Below, one piece after another: positions 8,459-18,100 of a stretch of DNA of 64,000 nt (position 1 is the stretch's first letter; each line of letters starts with the position of its first letter). Origin of the DNA: Exilibacterium tricleocarpae. GTDB lineage: Bacteria > Pseudomonadota > Gammaproteobacteria > Pseudomonadales > Cellvibrionaceae. Made by a program: the position numbers and the translations under genes. The stretch lies in the NCBI RefSeq assembly GCF_007004655.1, contig NZ_ML660095.1, positions 248,942-312,941 on the forward strand, in the 5' to 3' direction. The notes under the pieces were generated by a model. That model worked only from the letters and a program-made list of their open reading frames with translations. It was not told where the DNA came from and made no database searches.

Positions 8459-10927
8459 ATGCTAAATAACTCCTACCCAATAATGTCTCGACTGCTGGTC
8501 TGGGTCATTGCGCCTGTTGTGGTGGCGCTTATTTCGACTTATATCTACTTGCGGCAAAGCCTTCCGGAAACCGAGGGGCGTATAGCGTTGCATGGGTTGG
8601 CGTCAAGCGTCGAAATTTACCGCGATGTACACGCTGTGCCGCATATCCGTGCAGCCACCGACCGCGATGCTTTTTTCGCGATAGGTTACCTGCACGCACA
8701 AGACCGAATGTGGCAGATGGAATATCAGCGACGCCTGGGTCAAGGGCGATTGAGCGAAGTGTTGGGTAGCGATAGTCTGAGAAGCGACCAGTTTATGAGA
8801 ACGCTCGGCTTGTACCGCGCCGCGCAAACGGCGTTGAGCGCACTGGACGGCGATACCCGCCGGACATTGCAGGCCTATGCCGACGGCGTCAACGCTTGGA
8901 TAAACAGGGGCCGCCGGCTACCGATCGAATACCACATCCTGGGCTTTGAACCCGAACCCTGGCTGCCGGAAGACTCGCTGCTGCAAATAAAGCTGATGGC
9001 CCGCAACCTGGAGTTCAACTACGCGCAGGAATTGCAGTTTGACATGCTGGTCAACGAGGTCGGGCTGGCTAAAGCTGCCGACCTGATGCCTGGGTATCCG
9101 TCGGGAGCGGTTACTGTGACCCGGGCGGCAGAGCCGGTGGATGCGACGGTAAGCGAGCAACTACTGGCCTATCATGAGCTGCAGCAGCGTCGCTACGGCC
9201 TGGGTGTCACCGGGCTGGGCAGCAATGGTTGGGTCGTGGCCGGGGCGCTGACCGATCACGGCAAGCCGTTGCTGGCGAATGATCCGCATCTGGCCACCGA
9301 TATCCCGTCGGTGTGGTATCTGGCCGAGATTCAAGGGGACAGGCTGCATGTCAGCGGCGCCACCTATCCGGGACTGCCTTTTGTCATTCTGGGTCATAAT
9401 GACGCTATCGCCTGGGGCGGCACGGCCTTGGGAGCGGATGTTCAAGACCTCTATATGGAAAGAGTCAATCCCCAAAACGAGGATGAATATGAGGTGGACG
9501 GGCAGTGGGTGCCGATGGTTATTGAGCAGGAGTGGATTCGGGTCAAATCAGAGTTTCCAAGTCTGTTGACCGACCCGGTGCCGCCTTTGCAATGGGAGGT
9601 GAGAAAAACGCGGCACGGTCCTTTAATCAGCGATGTTATCGGCAGGGTGGACCGGCCCCTGGCGCTGCGCTGGACGGCGCTGGATGCGCAGGACAACACC
9701 TATCGCAGCTTCCTGCAGCTTAACTATGCGCAGAACTGGCAGGAGTTTAAAGCAGCATTGGAAGACTACCTGGCGCCCACGCTCAACTTTTTATATGCCG
9801 ACAGGCAGGGCAACATAGCCTATATCGCGGCCGGTAAAATACCCATCCGCCGGCAGGGGGACGGCAGGCTACCGGTGCCCGGTTGGCAGTTCACTCACGA
9901 TTGGGACACGTATATCCCCCTGACTGCGCTGCCCCAAAGTTTCAACCCGCCAAGCGGTTATATCGTCAGTGCCAACAATAAAAATCACGCTGCCGATTAC
10001 CCCTATCTTATTTCCAACAGTTGGGCGCCGCCCTATCGCGCAGAGCGCATAAGCCGGCTTATCGAGGGCCGTATTCAAGGCGATGGCAAGCTCTCAGTGG
10101 CTGACTTTGTCGAGATCCAGGGTGACTTTAAAAGCCTGCAGGCTGAACAACTGATGCGGTTCCTATCGCGCGTGGCACCAACGACACCACAGCAAAAAAG
10201 TGCCCTTGAGTTCCTTAAAGGGTGGGATGGCACTATGTCTGAGGCAAGCGCCGAGGCGGCGTTGTACCAGGCCTGGTTTCGCCATTTTAACCGGTCGGTT
10301 CTCAACGACGACCTGCGCGGCGATTTGCTGCACCCGGATCGGTTGGACCGGCTGCTCAACTTCGCAGAGAGCTTGAACCCTGTCCTTATCAATGAGCTTG
10401 TCAGCCAGAAGCAGACAGCTTCAATGCACAACTGGTGCGATCACATCCACACCGAGCGCGTAGAAACCTGCGAAGTCATGGCGCTCGAGGCGCTGGACAA
10501 AGCCGTCGATGACGTTATCAGCCTCACCCAAGGCAGAAAAAAGTGGGGTGATATCCACAAAACTTACTACCGCCATCGGGGCTTTGGTGAAGTGCAGCTA
10601 CTGGATCACCTGTTCGATCGCGAAATCGCTAACGGTGGTGACGGCTACAGTGTCAATGTCGGCGGCTGGACCTATTCGAAAGACAAGGGTTACCAGCAAT
10701 TACTTGGCCCCAGCTACAGGCAGGTGATCGATTTGCATGACTGGAATCAAAGCCTTTTTATCAACAGCACGGGACAGAGCGGCAATATCTTCAGCGAACA
10801 CTATGACGATAATATATCCAGAAACAAGCAAATGACGTTATTGACGATGAACTTTGGCGCCGAGGCGACCGCGCCGGGCGCTTCGGTGTTGGTGCTGGAG
10901 CCCGGTGAGCGGTCGCGACAGGAGTGA
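8459..10927 (+). CDS. Penicillin-amidase-family Ntn acylase (PvdQ-like role proposed)
   Basis: This 822-residue member of the penicillin/AHL acylase family is made as a proenzyme and self-cleaved. The N-terminal membrane segment (about 10-30) directs it to the periplasm. The small-subunit hallmark VPHIRAATDRDAFFAIGYLHAQDRMWQMEY-type region is present (only key residues listed here). The nucleophile is Ser255 in GLG-SNGW, which becomes the new beta-chain N-terminus. Later family motifs include NDPHLA and SANNKN. The gene heads the NRPS operon, 13 bp before a PvdE-like exporter. In pyoverdine synthesis PvdQ removes the fatty acid from the exported precursor, and the same job is proposed here because the first NRPS begins with a FAAL. 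Quorum-signal hydrolysis is the alternative. ATG 8459 has GGAG upstream; ATG 8483 is also possible. Confidence 0.88.
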   Translation: MLNNSYPIMSRLLVWVIAPVVVALISTYIYLRQSLPETEGRIALHGLASSVEIYRDVHAVPHIRAATDRDAFFAIGYLHAQDRMWQMEYQRRLGQGRLSEVLGSDSLRSDQFMRTLGLYRAAQTALSALDGDTRRTLQAYADGVNAWINRGRRLPIEYHILGFEPEPWLPEDSLLQIKLMARNLEFNYAQELQFDMLVNEVGLAKAADLMPGYPSGAVTVTRAAEPVDATVSEQLLAYHELQQRRYGLGVTGLGSNGWVVAGALTDHGKPLLANDPHLATDIPSVWYLAEIQGDRLHVSGATYPGLPFVILGHNDAIAWGGTALGADVQDLYMERVNPQNEDEYEVDGQWVPMVIEQEWIRVKSEFPSLLTDPVPPLQWEVRKTRHGPLISDVIGRVDRPLALRWTALDAQDNTYRSFLQLNYAQNWQEFKAALEDYLAPTLNFLYADRQGNIAYIAAGKIPIRRQGDGRLPVPGWQFTHDWDTYIPLTALPQSFNPPSGYIVSANNKNHAADYPYLISNSWAPPYRAERISRLIEGRIQGDGKLSVADFVEIQGDFKSLQAEQLMRFLSRVAPTTPQQKSALEFLKGWDGTMSEASAEAALYQAWFRHFNRSVLNDDLRGDLLHPDRLDRLLNFAESLNPVLINELVSQKQTASMHNWCDHIHTERVETCEVMALEALDKAVDDVISLTQGRKKWGDIHKTYYRHRGFGEVQLLDHLFDREIANGGDGYSVNVGGWTYSKDKGYQQLLGPSYRQVIDLHDWNQSLFINSTGQSGNIFSEHYDDNISRNKQMTLLTMNFGAEATAPGASVLVLEPGERSRQE

Positions 10928-10940
10928 TGGAGAGCCATAC

Positions 10941-12695
10941 ATGAGAGAGCCAAACACCGAGCCCCGCATTAAATGGACCGGTTTGCTGAGTTCGACTGCG
11001 CCAAACCGGGTTTTTATCGCTATCATTCTGGGTAGTCTGGCCGGCTTTGCCTACGCGTTAATTATTCCTCTGATATTGAAGTCCGTTCACCAGTCGCCAC
11101 TGGCACATAAAATAGAACATATATTTGATACCGAGGAGCACGGTGAGCACTTTCACCTGTTCGGGTTTATTGATATTTCAACACCCAAGCTCGCTCTGGC
11201 GTTCTTTATACTTTGTCTTTTTATATTAATCTGCCGGGGGGCGTCGCAATCGCTGCTGGCACGGGTAGCGATAGATGCGACAGTGGCACTGAGAAAAAAC
11301 ATATACCGGCGTATCTCACAGGTTCCAATACAGGACCTCGAAAGGATCGGGCCGTCGCGATTGCTGACAGCGATGAACAGTGATGTTGCCCAGGTGGTTC
11401 GCGGTGCAACCATCTTTCCCGGGCTCTTTGCCCACCTTACCACTCTGATAGGTCTCCTTGCTTTTCTGCTCTATCTCAATGTCAGCGTGTTCTTGTTTAT
11501 TATCGGTACGATCATCGTCGGTGCGATCACCTATCAAATACCTATTATCTTCGGCCGCAGGTTTATGGCCAGGGCGAGGAACTCTTTCGATCGTATACAG
11601 GAGGGGATGCGTGGCCTGATTTACGGCGCCAAGGAGCTGAAACTCAATCAGCAAAGGCGGCGGGCATTTCTCGACAGTGACCTGTATGCCTTTGAGGAGT
11701 CGTTCGGTGTCAATCAAAAGCGAGGAGATACGCTGGTCATTTTTGGTATGACCTATGGGGATCTGATCAGCTTCTTTGCCATCGGCGCAGTGACCTACGC
11801 CATGGCAAACTATTATTCGCTGTCGCGAGAGAGTCTGGTCGGCGTCATCATGGTTCTGTTGTATATAACCGCCCCCATAGTAGCCCTGATCAATGCCATA
11901 GGACCTATAGCCCAGGCGTCGGTCGCGACTGGAAAACTGCAAACCCTGTTCAACGATATGCCGGTGGAGGAGTCCTGGGATCAACAATCAGGTATCGCAG
12001 ACCTGCGCACCCTGAAGTTGGAAGATCTGGCATTCACCTATGGCGGTGACGAAAAGTTTCAGCTCGGCCCCGTGAATATCGAGCTACAGCAGGGCGAGGT
12101 GACTTTTTTGGTAGGTGGCAACGGCTCAGGCAAGACGACGTTAGGGAAGTTGTTATCACTTCACTACCTGCCCCAGGCGGGCAAAGTCTACTTCAACGAT
12201 CACCCGGTTACCGCGGCGAACAGAGATGCCTTTCGGCAAAGTATATCGGCTATCTACTCCGACTTTTACCTTTTTACACAACTGTTTGGTATTACCAGCA
12301 AAGAACTGGAAAGTTTGGCGTCAACCTATTTGAAAGAACTGAAGCTGGACACCGCGGTGTCGATTAACAATGGTCAATTCTCCAGCACTAGTTTATCGGA
12401 CGGGCAAAAAAAGCGCCTGGCGCTATTGGTCACCTATCTCGAGGACAGATCGCTGTATATATTTGATGAGTGGGCCTCTGATCAGGACCCTGCATTTAAA
12501 AAGATATTTTATTACCAAATCTTACCCAGTTTAAAGCGTATGAATAAAGTGGTGGTGGTCATCAGCCACGACGATCGATATTTTCACTTGGCGGATAGAG
12601 TTATCAGGATGGAAAGCGGTGAAATACTGGACAACACCGCTGTATCCGGTGGTGAAAATATTGAAGAAATCAGGACTGTGACAACTTCAACCTAA
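10941..12695 (+). CDS. PvdE/SyrD-type cyclic-peptide ABC exporter
   Basis: This 584-residue half-transporter has six membrane helices in its first ~330 residues, followed by an ATPase domain. The ATPase domain shows Walker A VGGNGSGKTT (near 391), an atypical signature LSDGQKKRLAL (near 485), Walker B ending in FDEWASDQDP (near 507) and the switch His in VISHDD. The LSDGQ/FDEWASDQDP wording is typical of the siderophore/cyclic-peptide exporter family that includes PvdE and SyrD. A large extracytoplasmic loop after the first helix (HIEHIFDTEEHGEHFHL) is His/Glu-rich. The start at ATG 10941 has GGAGAG upstream. It probably moves the lipidated NRPS product across the inner membrane to the acylase encoded just upstream. 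Confidence 0.92.
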   Translation: MREPNTEPRIKWTGLLSSTAPNRVFIAIILGSLAGFAYALIIPLILKSVHQSPLAHKIEHIFDTEEHGEHFHLFGFIDISTPKLALAFFILCLFILICRGASQSLLARVAIDATVALRKNIYRRISQVPIQDLERIGPSRLLTAMNSDVAQVVRGATIFPGLFAHLTTLIGLLAFLLYLNVSVFLFIIGTIIVGAITYQIPIIFGRRFMARARNSFDRIQEGMRGLIYGAKELKLNQQRRRAFLDSDLYAFEESFGVNQKRGDTLVIFGMTYGDLISFFAIGAVTYAMANYYSLSRESLVGVIMVLLYITAPIVALINAIGPIAQASVATGKLQTLFNDMPVEESWDQQSGIADLRTLKLEDLAFTYGGDEKFQLGPVNIELQQGEVTFLVGGNGSGKTTLGKLLSLHYLPQAGKVYFNDHPVTAANRDAFRQSISAIYSDFYLFTQLFGITSKELESLASTYLKELKLDTAVSINNGQFSSTSLSDGQKKRLALLVTYLEDRSLYIFDEWASDQDPAFKKIFYYQILPSLKRMNKVVVVISHDDRYFHLADRVIRMESGEILDNTAVSGGENIEEIRTVTTST

Positions 12696-12739
12696 GCCGA
12701 ACTCCCGATTTTCCCGGCGACTTGCACTAGGGATGGATG

Positions 12740-13351
12740 ATGAAAGAACTCTTGATGAAGAAATATCTCCGGTTAATTGTCGTTATGCTGGCGTTTTATC
12801 ACCCGCTGGCAATGGCCCATTCGAGGGAGGCGGCCGGTTTTATATCGGGCTTTCTACACCCGCTGTTTGGGCCTGACCACCTGTTAGCCATGCTCGGCGT
12901 TGGCATTATCAGTGCGCGTATCGATGGCCACTACATCTGGAGTATACCCGGCCTGTTCGTGTTGTTTATGGTCCTGGGAGGCATACTTGGCGCCAATGGT
13001 ATTTTGTTTCCGATGGTGGAATGGGGTATTGCGCTTTCCGTACTGGTTTTAGGTATTGCCATTATTGTGGTAAAGCGGGCAAATATCAGTCTGTTGATGG
13101 TAGTAATGCTGTTTGTCGCTTTTTTCGGTTTTTTGCACGGGCACGCACACGGTGTCGAAATGCCGGACTCTATAAGCCCCTATTATTACTCCTTTGGCTT
13201 TGTTATCAGCACCAGTCTTATCCATATCCTCGGTGTGCTGATCGGACACTTTTCGACGAAAAGACAACGGCTGGAGAAGATGCCGTCCTACGTCGGTGGG
13301 TTTATGGCCGTTGCCGGCTGCCTGATTCTATACGGGCTTACGCAGAGCTGA
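12740..13351 (+). CDS. HupE/UreJ-family membrane protein
   Basis: This is a polytopic protein of about 203 residues with an N-terminal signal-like segment ending in AMAHS and five to six further hydrophobic helices. The family motif HPLFGPDHLLAM (helix 1) and the His-rich FGFLHGHAHGVEMP are both present. HupE/UreJ proteins are linked to nickel or cobalt uptake for hydrogenase and urease, but neither enzyme is encoded here. Its place between the exporter and hydroxylase genes of an NRPS operon is unusual. It could supply or clear a metal handled by the product, or act in self-protection; both are inference. ATG 12740 has AGGGA at a good distance. ATG 12737 and 12755 are alternatives. Confidence 0.85.
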   Translation: MKELLMKKYLRLIVVMLAFYHPLAMAHSREAAGFISGFLHPLFGPDHLLAMLGVGIISARIDGHYIWSIPGLFVLFMVLGGILGANGILFPMVEWGIALSVLVLGIAIIVVKRANISLLMVVMLFVAFFGFLHGHAHGVEMPDSISPYYYSFGFVISTSLIHILGVLIGHFSTKRQRLEKMPSYVGGFMAVAGCLILYGLTQS

Positions 13352-13464
13352 CGGCCGAATGTCTATCTCGTGCCGTGCAGCGATATTTCCGCTCGATGAC
13401 CAAAAGCTGTTGGGATTCGGGGTACCTGCGTGTCGATTAAGTAATGTACTGAAGGGTGTAAGGT

Positions 13465-15066
13465 ATGGAAAACAATCTTCTTTATCTAAAGGAAGAAACT
13501 TATTTTGAACCGCTTTTCAACCACTGGTATGCATGGCCGTACCTGATTCCGCCGGCCACTGCGGCGCGTCACATGGTCAATACACATAGACGGATTATGT
13601 TGTCTTTCGTCAAAAACTATAAGCTGCACATTATGGCGGTAAAAGAGTCGGTGTTGACGGGGGCGGAGTTTCTCAACTGCAGTGAAAGCCAGGTTGACGA
13701 TATAAAACGTCTGGTCGAGGAGCTGGATGAAAAGTGCGGTGAATTGATAGAGCTTTCCGATGCCATTAAGGAATTAGACGATCTGGTTTTCGAGCACACC
13801 AGCGGCGAAAGCATAGAGTACCTGTACGCCAAGGTGCCAAACCCGCTAAAGGGTTATGTTGAGATCTTTATGGACATGGAGCACCGTGCCTCCTATCGAC
13901 TGATTGAGCCTCTGCTGTATAGAAGTGAGTTTTATAAGTCTTCGCTACAAAGTCTGTCCTTCGGTGTTTTGTCGAGAGTGGAAGAAAGGCCTTTTGTTTT
14001 GAGTACGCCACGGCTGCCCGACAGTAACCACCTTCAGGTGCGCGCCGATTTCAACGCCCCCGTGGTTGATGCGATCTTCAGTGCCAGAGAAAAACCGATT
14101 CCAGCAGATAAGTTGGCGGATGTTTTCGGTGGGTATGCCGCCGCCGGGGGGTTGTCCTATCGCGATCTTTTTACCGATGAAAAGTCACTTTATCCCTATG
14201 TGCCGGTAGACGATGGTGTGCGGTTGCAATACACGGGGCATGCCGGGTTTGTTATAGAGAGCAAAAATACGCGTATTCTGGTCGATCCGGTAATCGCAAG
14301 CCGTGGTATGGATAATGCCGAAGAGGTGATCAGCTATAGCGAGTTGCCGCCTGTTATCGACTATATCCTTCTCACCCACAGTCATTCCGATCACGTAAAT
14401 ATAGAGACGCTACTACAGCTAAGGTATAAGACGCGCAAAGTATTAGTGCCGAAAAATAATGGTGGAACCTTGGCCGATCCATCGTTGCGCTTATTGCTTT
14501 CACAGTTGAATTTCAATGTGCAGGAGGTTGACGATTTAGAGGAAACCCAACTCGCCGATGGGCGCCTGGTGAGCGTGCCCTTCTTGGGGGAACACGGAGA
14601 CCTCAATATTCGCTCCAAAACCGCCTGGTTTATCGAGCTTTGCGGTAAAAAGTGTTTCTTTGGCGCCGATTCGTCAAACCCCGATGAAAACCTGTACCGG
14701 CACCTCGGTAAGATATTTGCAGATATTGATGTGCTGGCTATAGGTATGGAGTGTGTAGGTGCTCCCTACACCTGGATTTACGGCGCCCTGCATACAAAAA
14801 TCGTGTCCAAGGCGATAAAAAATTCCCGGCGTCTAAACGGGTCGGACTGTGCACAGGCGCTGCCCATGGTTAAGGCCTTTGGTGCCAAAGAGGTCTATAT
14901 CTATGCACTGGGGCTGGAGCCCTGGTACAAATATTTTATGGGTATCGAATACGATGAAAATTCCAGACAGGTAGTTGAATCGAACAAGTTTCTCGAAGCT
15001 TGCAGAGATATCAAGGTGAAAGCGGAGTCTCTGTATGGGAAAAAGACGATATACCTGGATGCCTGA
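13465..15066 (+). CDS. CmlA-type diiron beta-hydroxylase of an NRPS-bound amino acid
   Basis: This 533-residue protein is nearly the same length as CmlA (532), the chloramphenicol-pathway enzyme that hydroxylates the beta-carbon of an aminoacyl group held on a carrier protein. The N-terminal ~250 residues are mostly helical, and the C-terminal half is a metallo-beta-lactamase fold. The metal ligands match the CmlA set: H305, H307, D309 and H310 in THSHSDH, E376 in GEHGDL and D402 in FGADSS. A Glu at 376 instead of the usual His separates this group from hydrolytic beta-lactamase-fold enzymes. The gene sits directly before the first NRPS. The most likely reaction is O2-dependent beta-hydroxylation of one residue on a carrier domain; which residue is not clear. 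Confidence 0.85.
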   Translation: MENNLLYLKEETYFEPLFNHWYAWPYLIPPATAARHMVNTHRRIMLSFVKNYKLHIMAVKESVLTGAEFLNCSESQVDDIKRLVEELDEKCGELIELSDAIKELDDLVFEHTSGESIEYLYAKVPNPLKGYVEIFMDMEHRASYRLIEPLLYRSEFYKSSLQSLSFGVLSRVEERPFVLSTPRLPDSNHLQVRADFNAPVVDAIFSAREKPIPADKLADVFGGYAAAGGLSYRDLFTDEKSLYPYVPVDDGVRLQYTGHAGFVIESKNTRILVDPVIASRGMDNAEEVISYSELPPVIDYILLTHSHSDHVNIETLLQLRYKTRKVLVPKNNGGTLADPSLRLLLSQLNFNVQEVDDLEETQLADGRLVSVPFLGEHGDLNIRSKTAWFIELCGKKCFFGADSSNPDENLYRHLGKIFADIDVLAIGMECVGAPYTWIYGALHTKIVSKAIKNSRRLNGSDCAQALPMVKAFGAKEVYIYALGLEPWYKYFMGIEYDENSRQVVESNKFLEACRDIKVKAESLYGKKTIYLDA

Positions 15067-15161
15067 TTTTTTAAGTAACCCCTACCTGCTTGAAATAGCC
15101 GGCGTTGCTAACAGACAGCGCATAAAACTGGTGAGCTTACAAGGCCACAAGAGGGATGGTG

Positions 15162-18100
15162 ATGAAAACAATTAGAGAGTATTTGGCGGCTCACGCAAAT
15201 ACCCACCCATCTGATCGAGTCTTTACCTACATTGAAGATAGCGGCGAAAGCACCGGCATTAGTTTTTCCGAACTGCATCGAAAAGCGCTGTCAATCTGCC
15301 GGTATTTAAGCGGTCGTATCAAGCCAGGCGATCCCGTGGTGTTACTGCTGCCTCAGGGGTTGGATTATATACAGGCATTTCTCGGTTGTCTCTATGCCGG
15401 AGTGTTGGCAGTACCTCTGTATCCACCTGCAAATGCCAGGCACTTAGGTAGAATAGCCGCCGTCATCCAGGATTGCGGTGCGCGGCTGGCGCTCAAGAAT
15501 GACTCGTTGAAAAACATCAGCCTGCCGATATCGGCATTAACGCTCGATGAGTGTCTGTGCCCCGCTGGCGCAGAGGTCTTGCCGGCCGCTGAGGCCGATC
15601 AGTTGGCATTCCTGCAATATACATCGGGCTCAACCGGCTCCCCCAAAGGCGTGATGGTATCCCACGCCAACATCCTGGCCAACCTGTCGTCTATCGAGGA
15701 GGCTGCCCAGTGTTCCCGGTCCGATGTGTTTTGCAATTGGTTGCCGCTGTTTCACGATTTAGGTCTTATCAACACGCTGCTGCTGCCTGTTTATCTGGGC
15801 TGTCACTCGATTCTGATGTCGCCGGCCCGCTTTGTGAAGCGGCCGCGGGCATGGCTGGAGTCAATTAGTGACAGTCGGGCAACTATATGCGGCGCGCCGA
15901 ATTTCGCCTTTGATCACTGTATAAGCCGCATTGCGAAAGACCGTTTGGCCGGCCTTGATTTAAGTGCCTGGCGGGTCGCTTTCAATGCTGCCGAACCGGT
16001 GGATGCCAATACGTTAGCAAAGTTCGCCGAACACTTTGCGGCGGCCGGTTTTCGGCCACAGGCACTCTATCCGGCCTATGGGATGGCGGAAGCCACCGTC
16101 TTTATCTCCGGGGGAGTCCCCTCCCAGCCAGCGAAAATACAGTCTTACAATTCGGTTTCCCTCGGCGTCGGCCTGGCTGAGACAGATGCTAGCTTCGCCA
16201 AAAAGCAGGTGCTGGTGGGGTGCGGAAACGCCCCCTCCGGCCATAGGCTTAAGATTGTCTCGCCTGAGTCCCGCACCGAACTGCCCGAAAACCGGGTGGG
16301 GGAAATCTGGTTTTCGGGGCCAAGTGTGGCGCAGGGCTACTGGAATGACGCGGTAAAGACCAGGGAGACGTTTGGGGTAAAGCTGGCGAACGATCCGAGA
16401 CCGTATCTGCGTACCGGAGATTTAGGGTTCTTCCATGAGGGAGAGCTGTTTATATCCGGACGTCTTAAAGATGTGCTGATTATCAAAGGTAGAAACTACT
16501 ACCCCCAGGATATGGAGAGGCTGGCGCAGGATGTCCAGCCGGGGTTGGTGCGGGGAGGCGGCGTTGCTTTTGAAGTGGCGGGCAAGGCAATTCTGATACA
16601 GGAAGTCGAGCGGCTTCAACTCAGGGCATTCGACTACGAGGCGGCTTGCAAAAATATACAGGCGGCGATATTCGAGGACTACGATGTCTTACTGGAGGAT
16701 ATCGTTTTTATCAGGTTTGCCAGCCTGGCGAAAACCTCCAGCGGCAAAGTGCAGCGCCGTCTGACCAGAGAGCGCTATATAAAGAACGACATCGAGGCGC
16801 TTGCGAGTCTCAAAAGCCTGTCGGCGGTAAAAACTGACCAAAACTTTGTTCCAGCCACTGCTCTGGAGGAGAGGCTGTGTGCCATCTGGCAAGAGGTTTT
16901 CGATCTGGATGGCATCGGCGCCCAGGACAATTTCCTGTCTCTGGGCGGACACTCGCTGCTCGCCTCACGCCTTATCGCCATCATTCGGGATGAGTGGAAT
17001 TGCGATATCACCCTGAGAGACCTGTTTGAGAATCAAACGATTCGAAGTTTGGCCCGTGTTATTGCCGCGAGCGGTGTCCGCGAACAGGCGTCTCCCGATA
17101 AGCGCGACAGTAAAGTGCCGCTGCAATTGTCGTATATGCAGGAAAGTCTATGGCTGATCGATCGCATCAACCCCGACACTACGCCCTACAATATCTGCAG
17201 GGCTTTCGAGTTGGTGGGTCGACTCAATCACCCTGCGCTGGAATGGGCGATACGGCAGATCGTAACCCGACATCACGTACTGCGCACGAAAATAGAAACG
17301 AATGAATCTGCAGAGCCGCTACCGGTTTTACAGGTGCCCGGGCAAGTGACCATCCCGATTGTAGAGTTGACGCCGGTGCCGGAGGCATACCAGGCGCAGG
17401 CCGTACTGCTTTACGCACGACAGGCCGCAACGACGCCCTTTAGACTGGATGCCGATGCAGTGATCCGGGTCAGGCTTTTGAAGCTGGCTGAGTCCAAACA
17501 CATTCTGCTCGTAGCTTTGCACCATATCGCTTTTGATGGCTGGTCTGAGAGTATTTTTATCAGGGAACTCAGTGTTCTTTATAACCAGCTTGACGACGGC
17601 AGTGAAAATATCCTGCCGGCGCTTCAGGTTCAGTATAGCGACTATGCCAGGTGGCAGAGGGCCTGGATGTCTACCGGCATGGCGGGCCGGCATCTGGATT
17701 ACTGGCGCCAACATCTAAATAACCTGCCGCGATTGCACGGGCTGCGTTTGGACCGACCGCGACCGGCTGAGCAGTGTTTCGCTGGCGCGAGCTACAAACA
17801 GGTCCTGACCGGTGAAGTCCCAATGCGGCTCTCTGCATTGGCGCAATCTCACGGTGTGACTCTGTTTATGTTGTTGCACGCCGCCTTCACCGTGCTGTTG
17901 TCCCGGCACTCCGGTCAGACGGACATTGTGGTGGGCGCACCCGTGGCGAATCGAGACAGGTCTGAGTTCACGCCGCTGGTTGGGCTGTTCGTCAATACGG
18001 TGGTCTTGCGTACAGACCTGTCAGATAACCCGCGTTTCGACCTGTTGTTACAGCGTTGTAAGGCGCTGCTATTGGCCGCGTATACCCACCAGCAGATACC

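Noticed and set aside
13465..15066. The beta-lactamase-fold protein as an antibiotic-resistance hydrolase
   Set aside because: Length, helical N-terminal half and the Glu376 ligand fit CmlA-type oxygenases rather than hydrolases.
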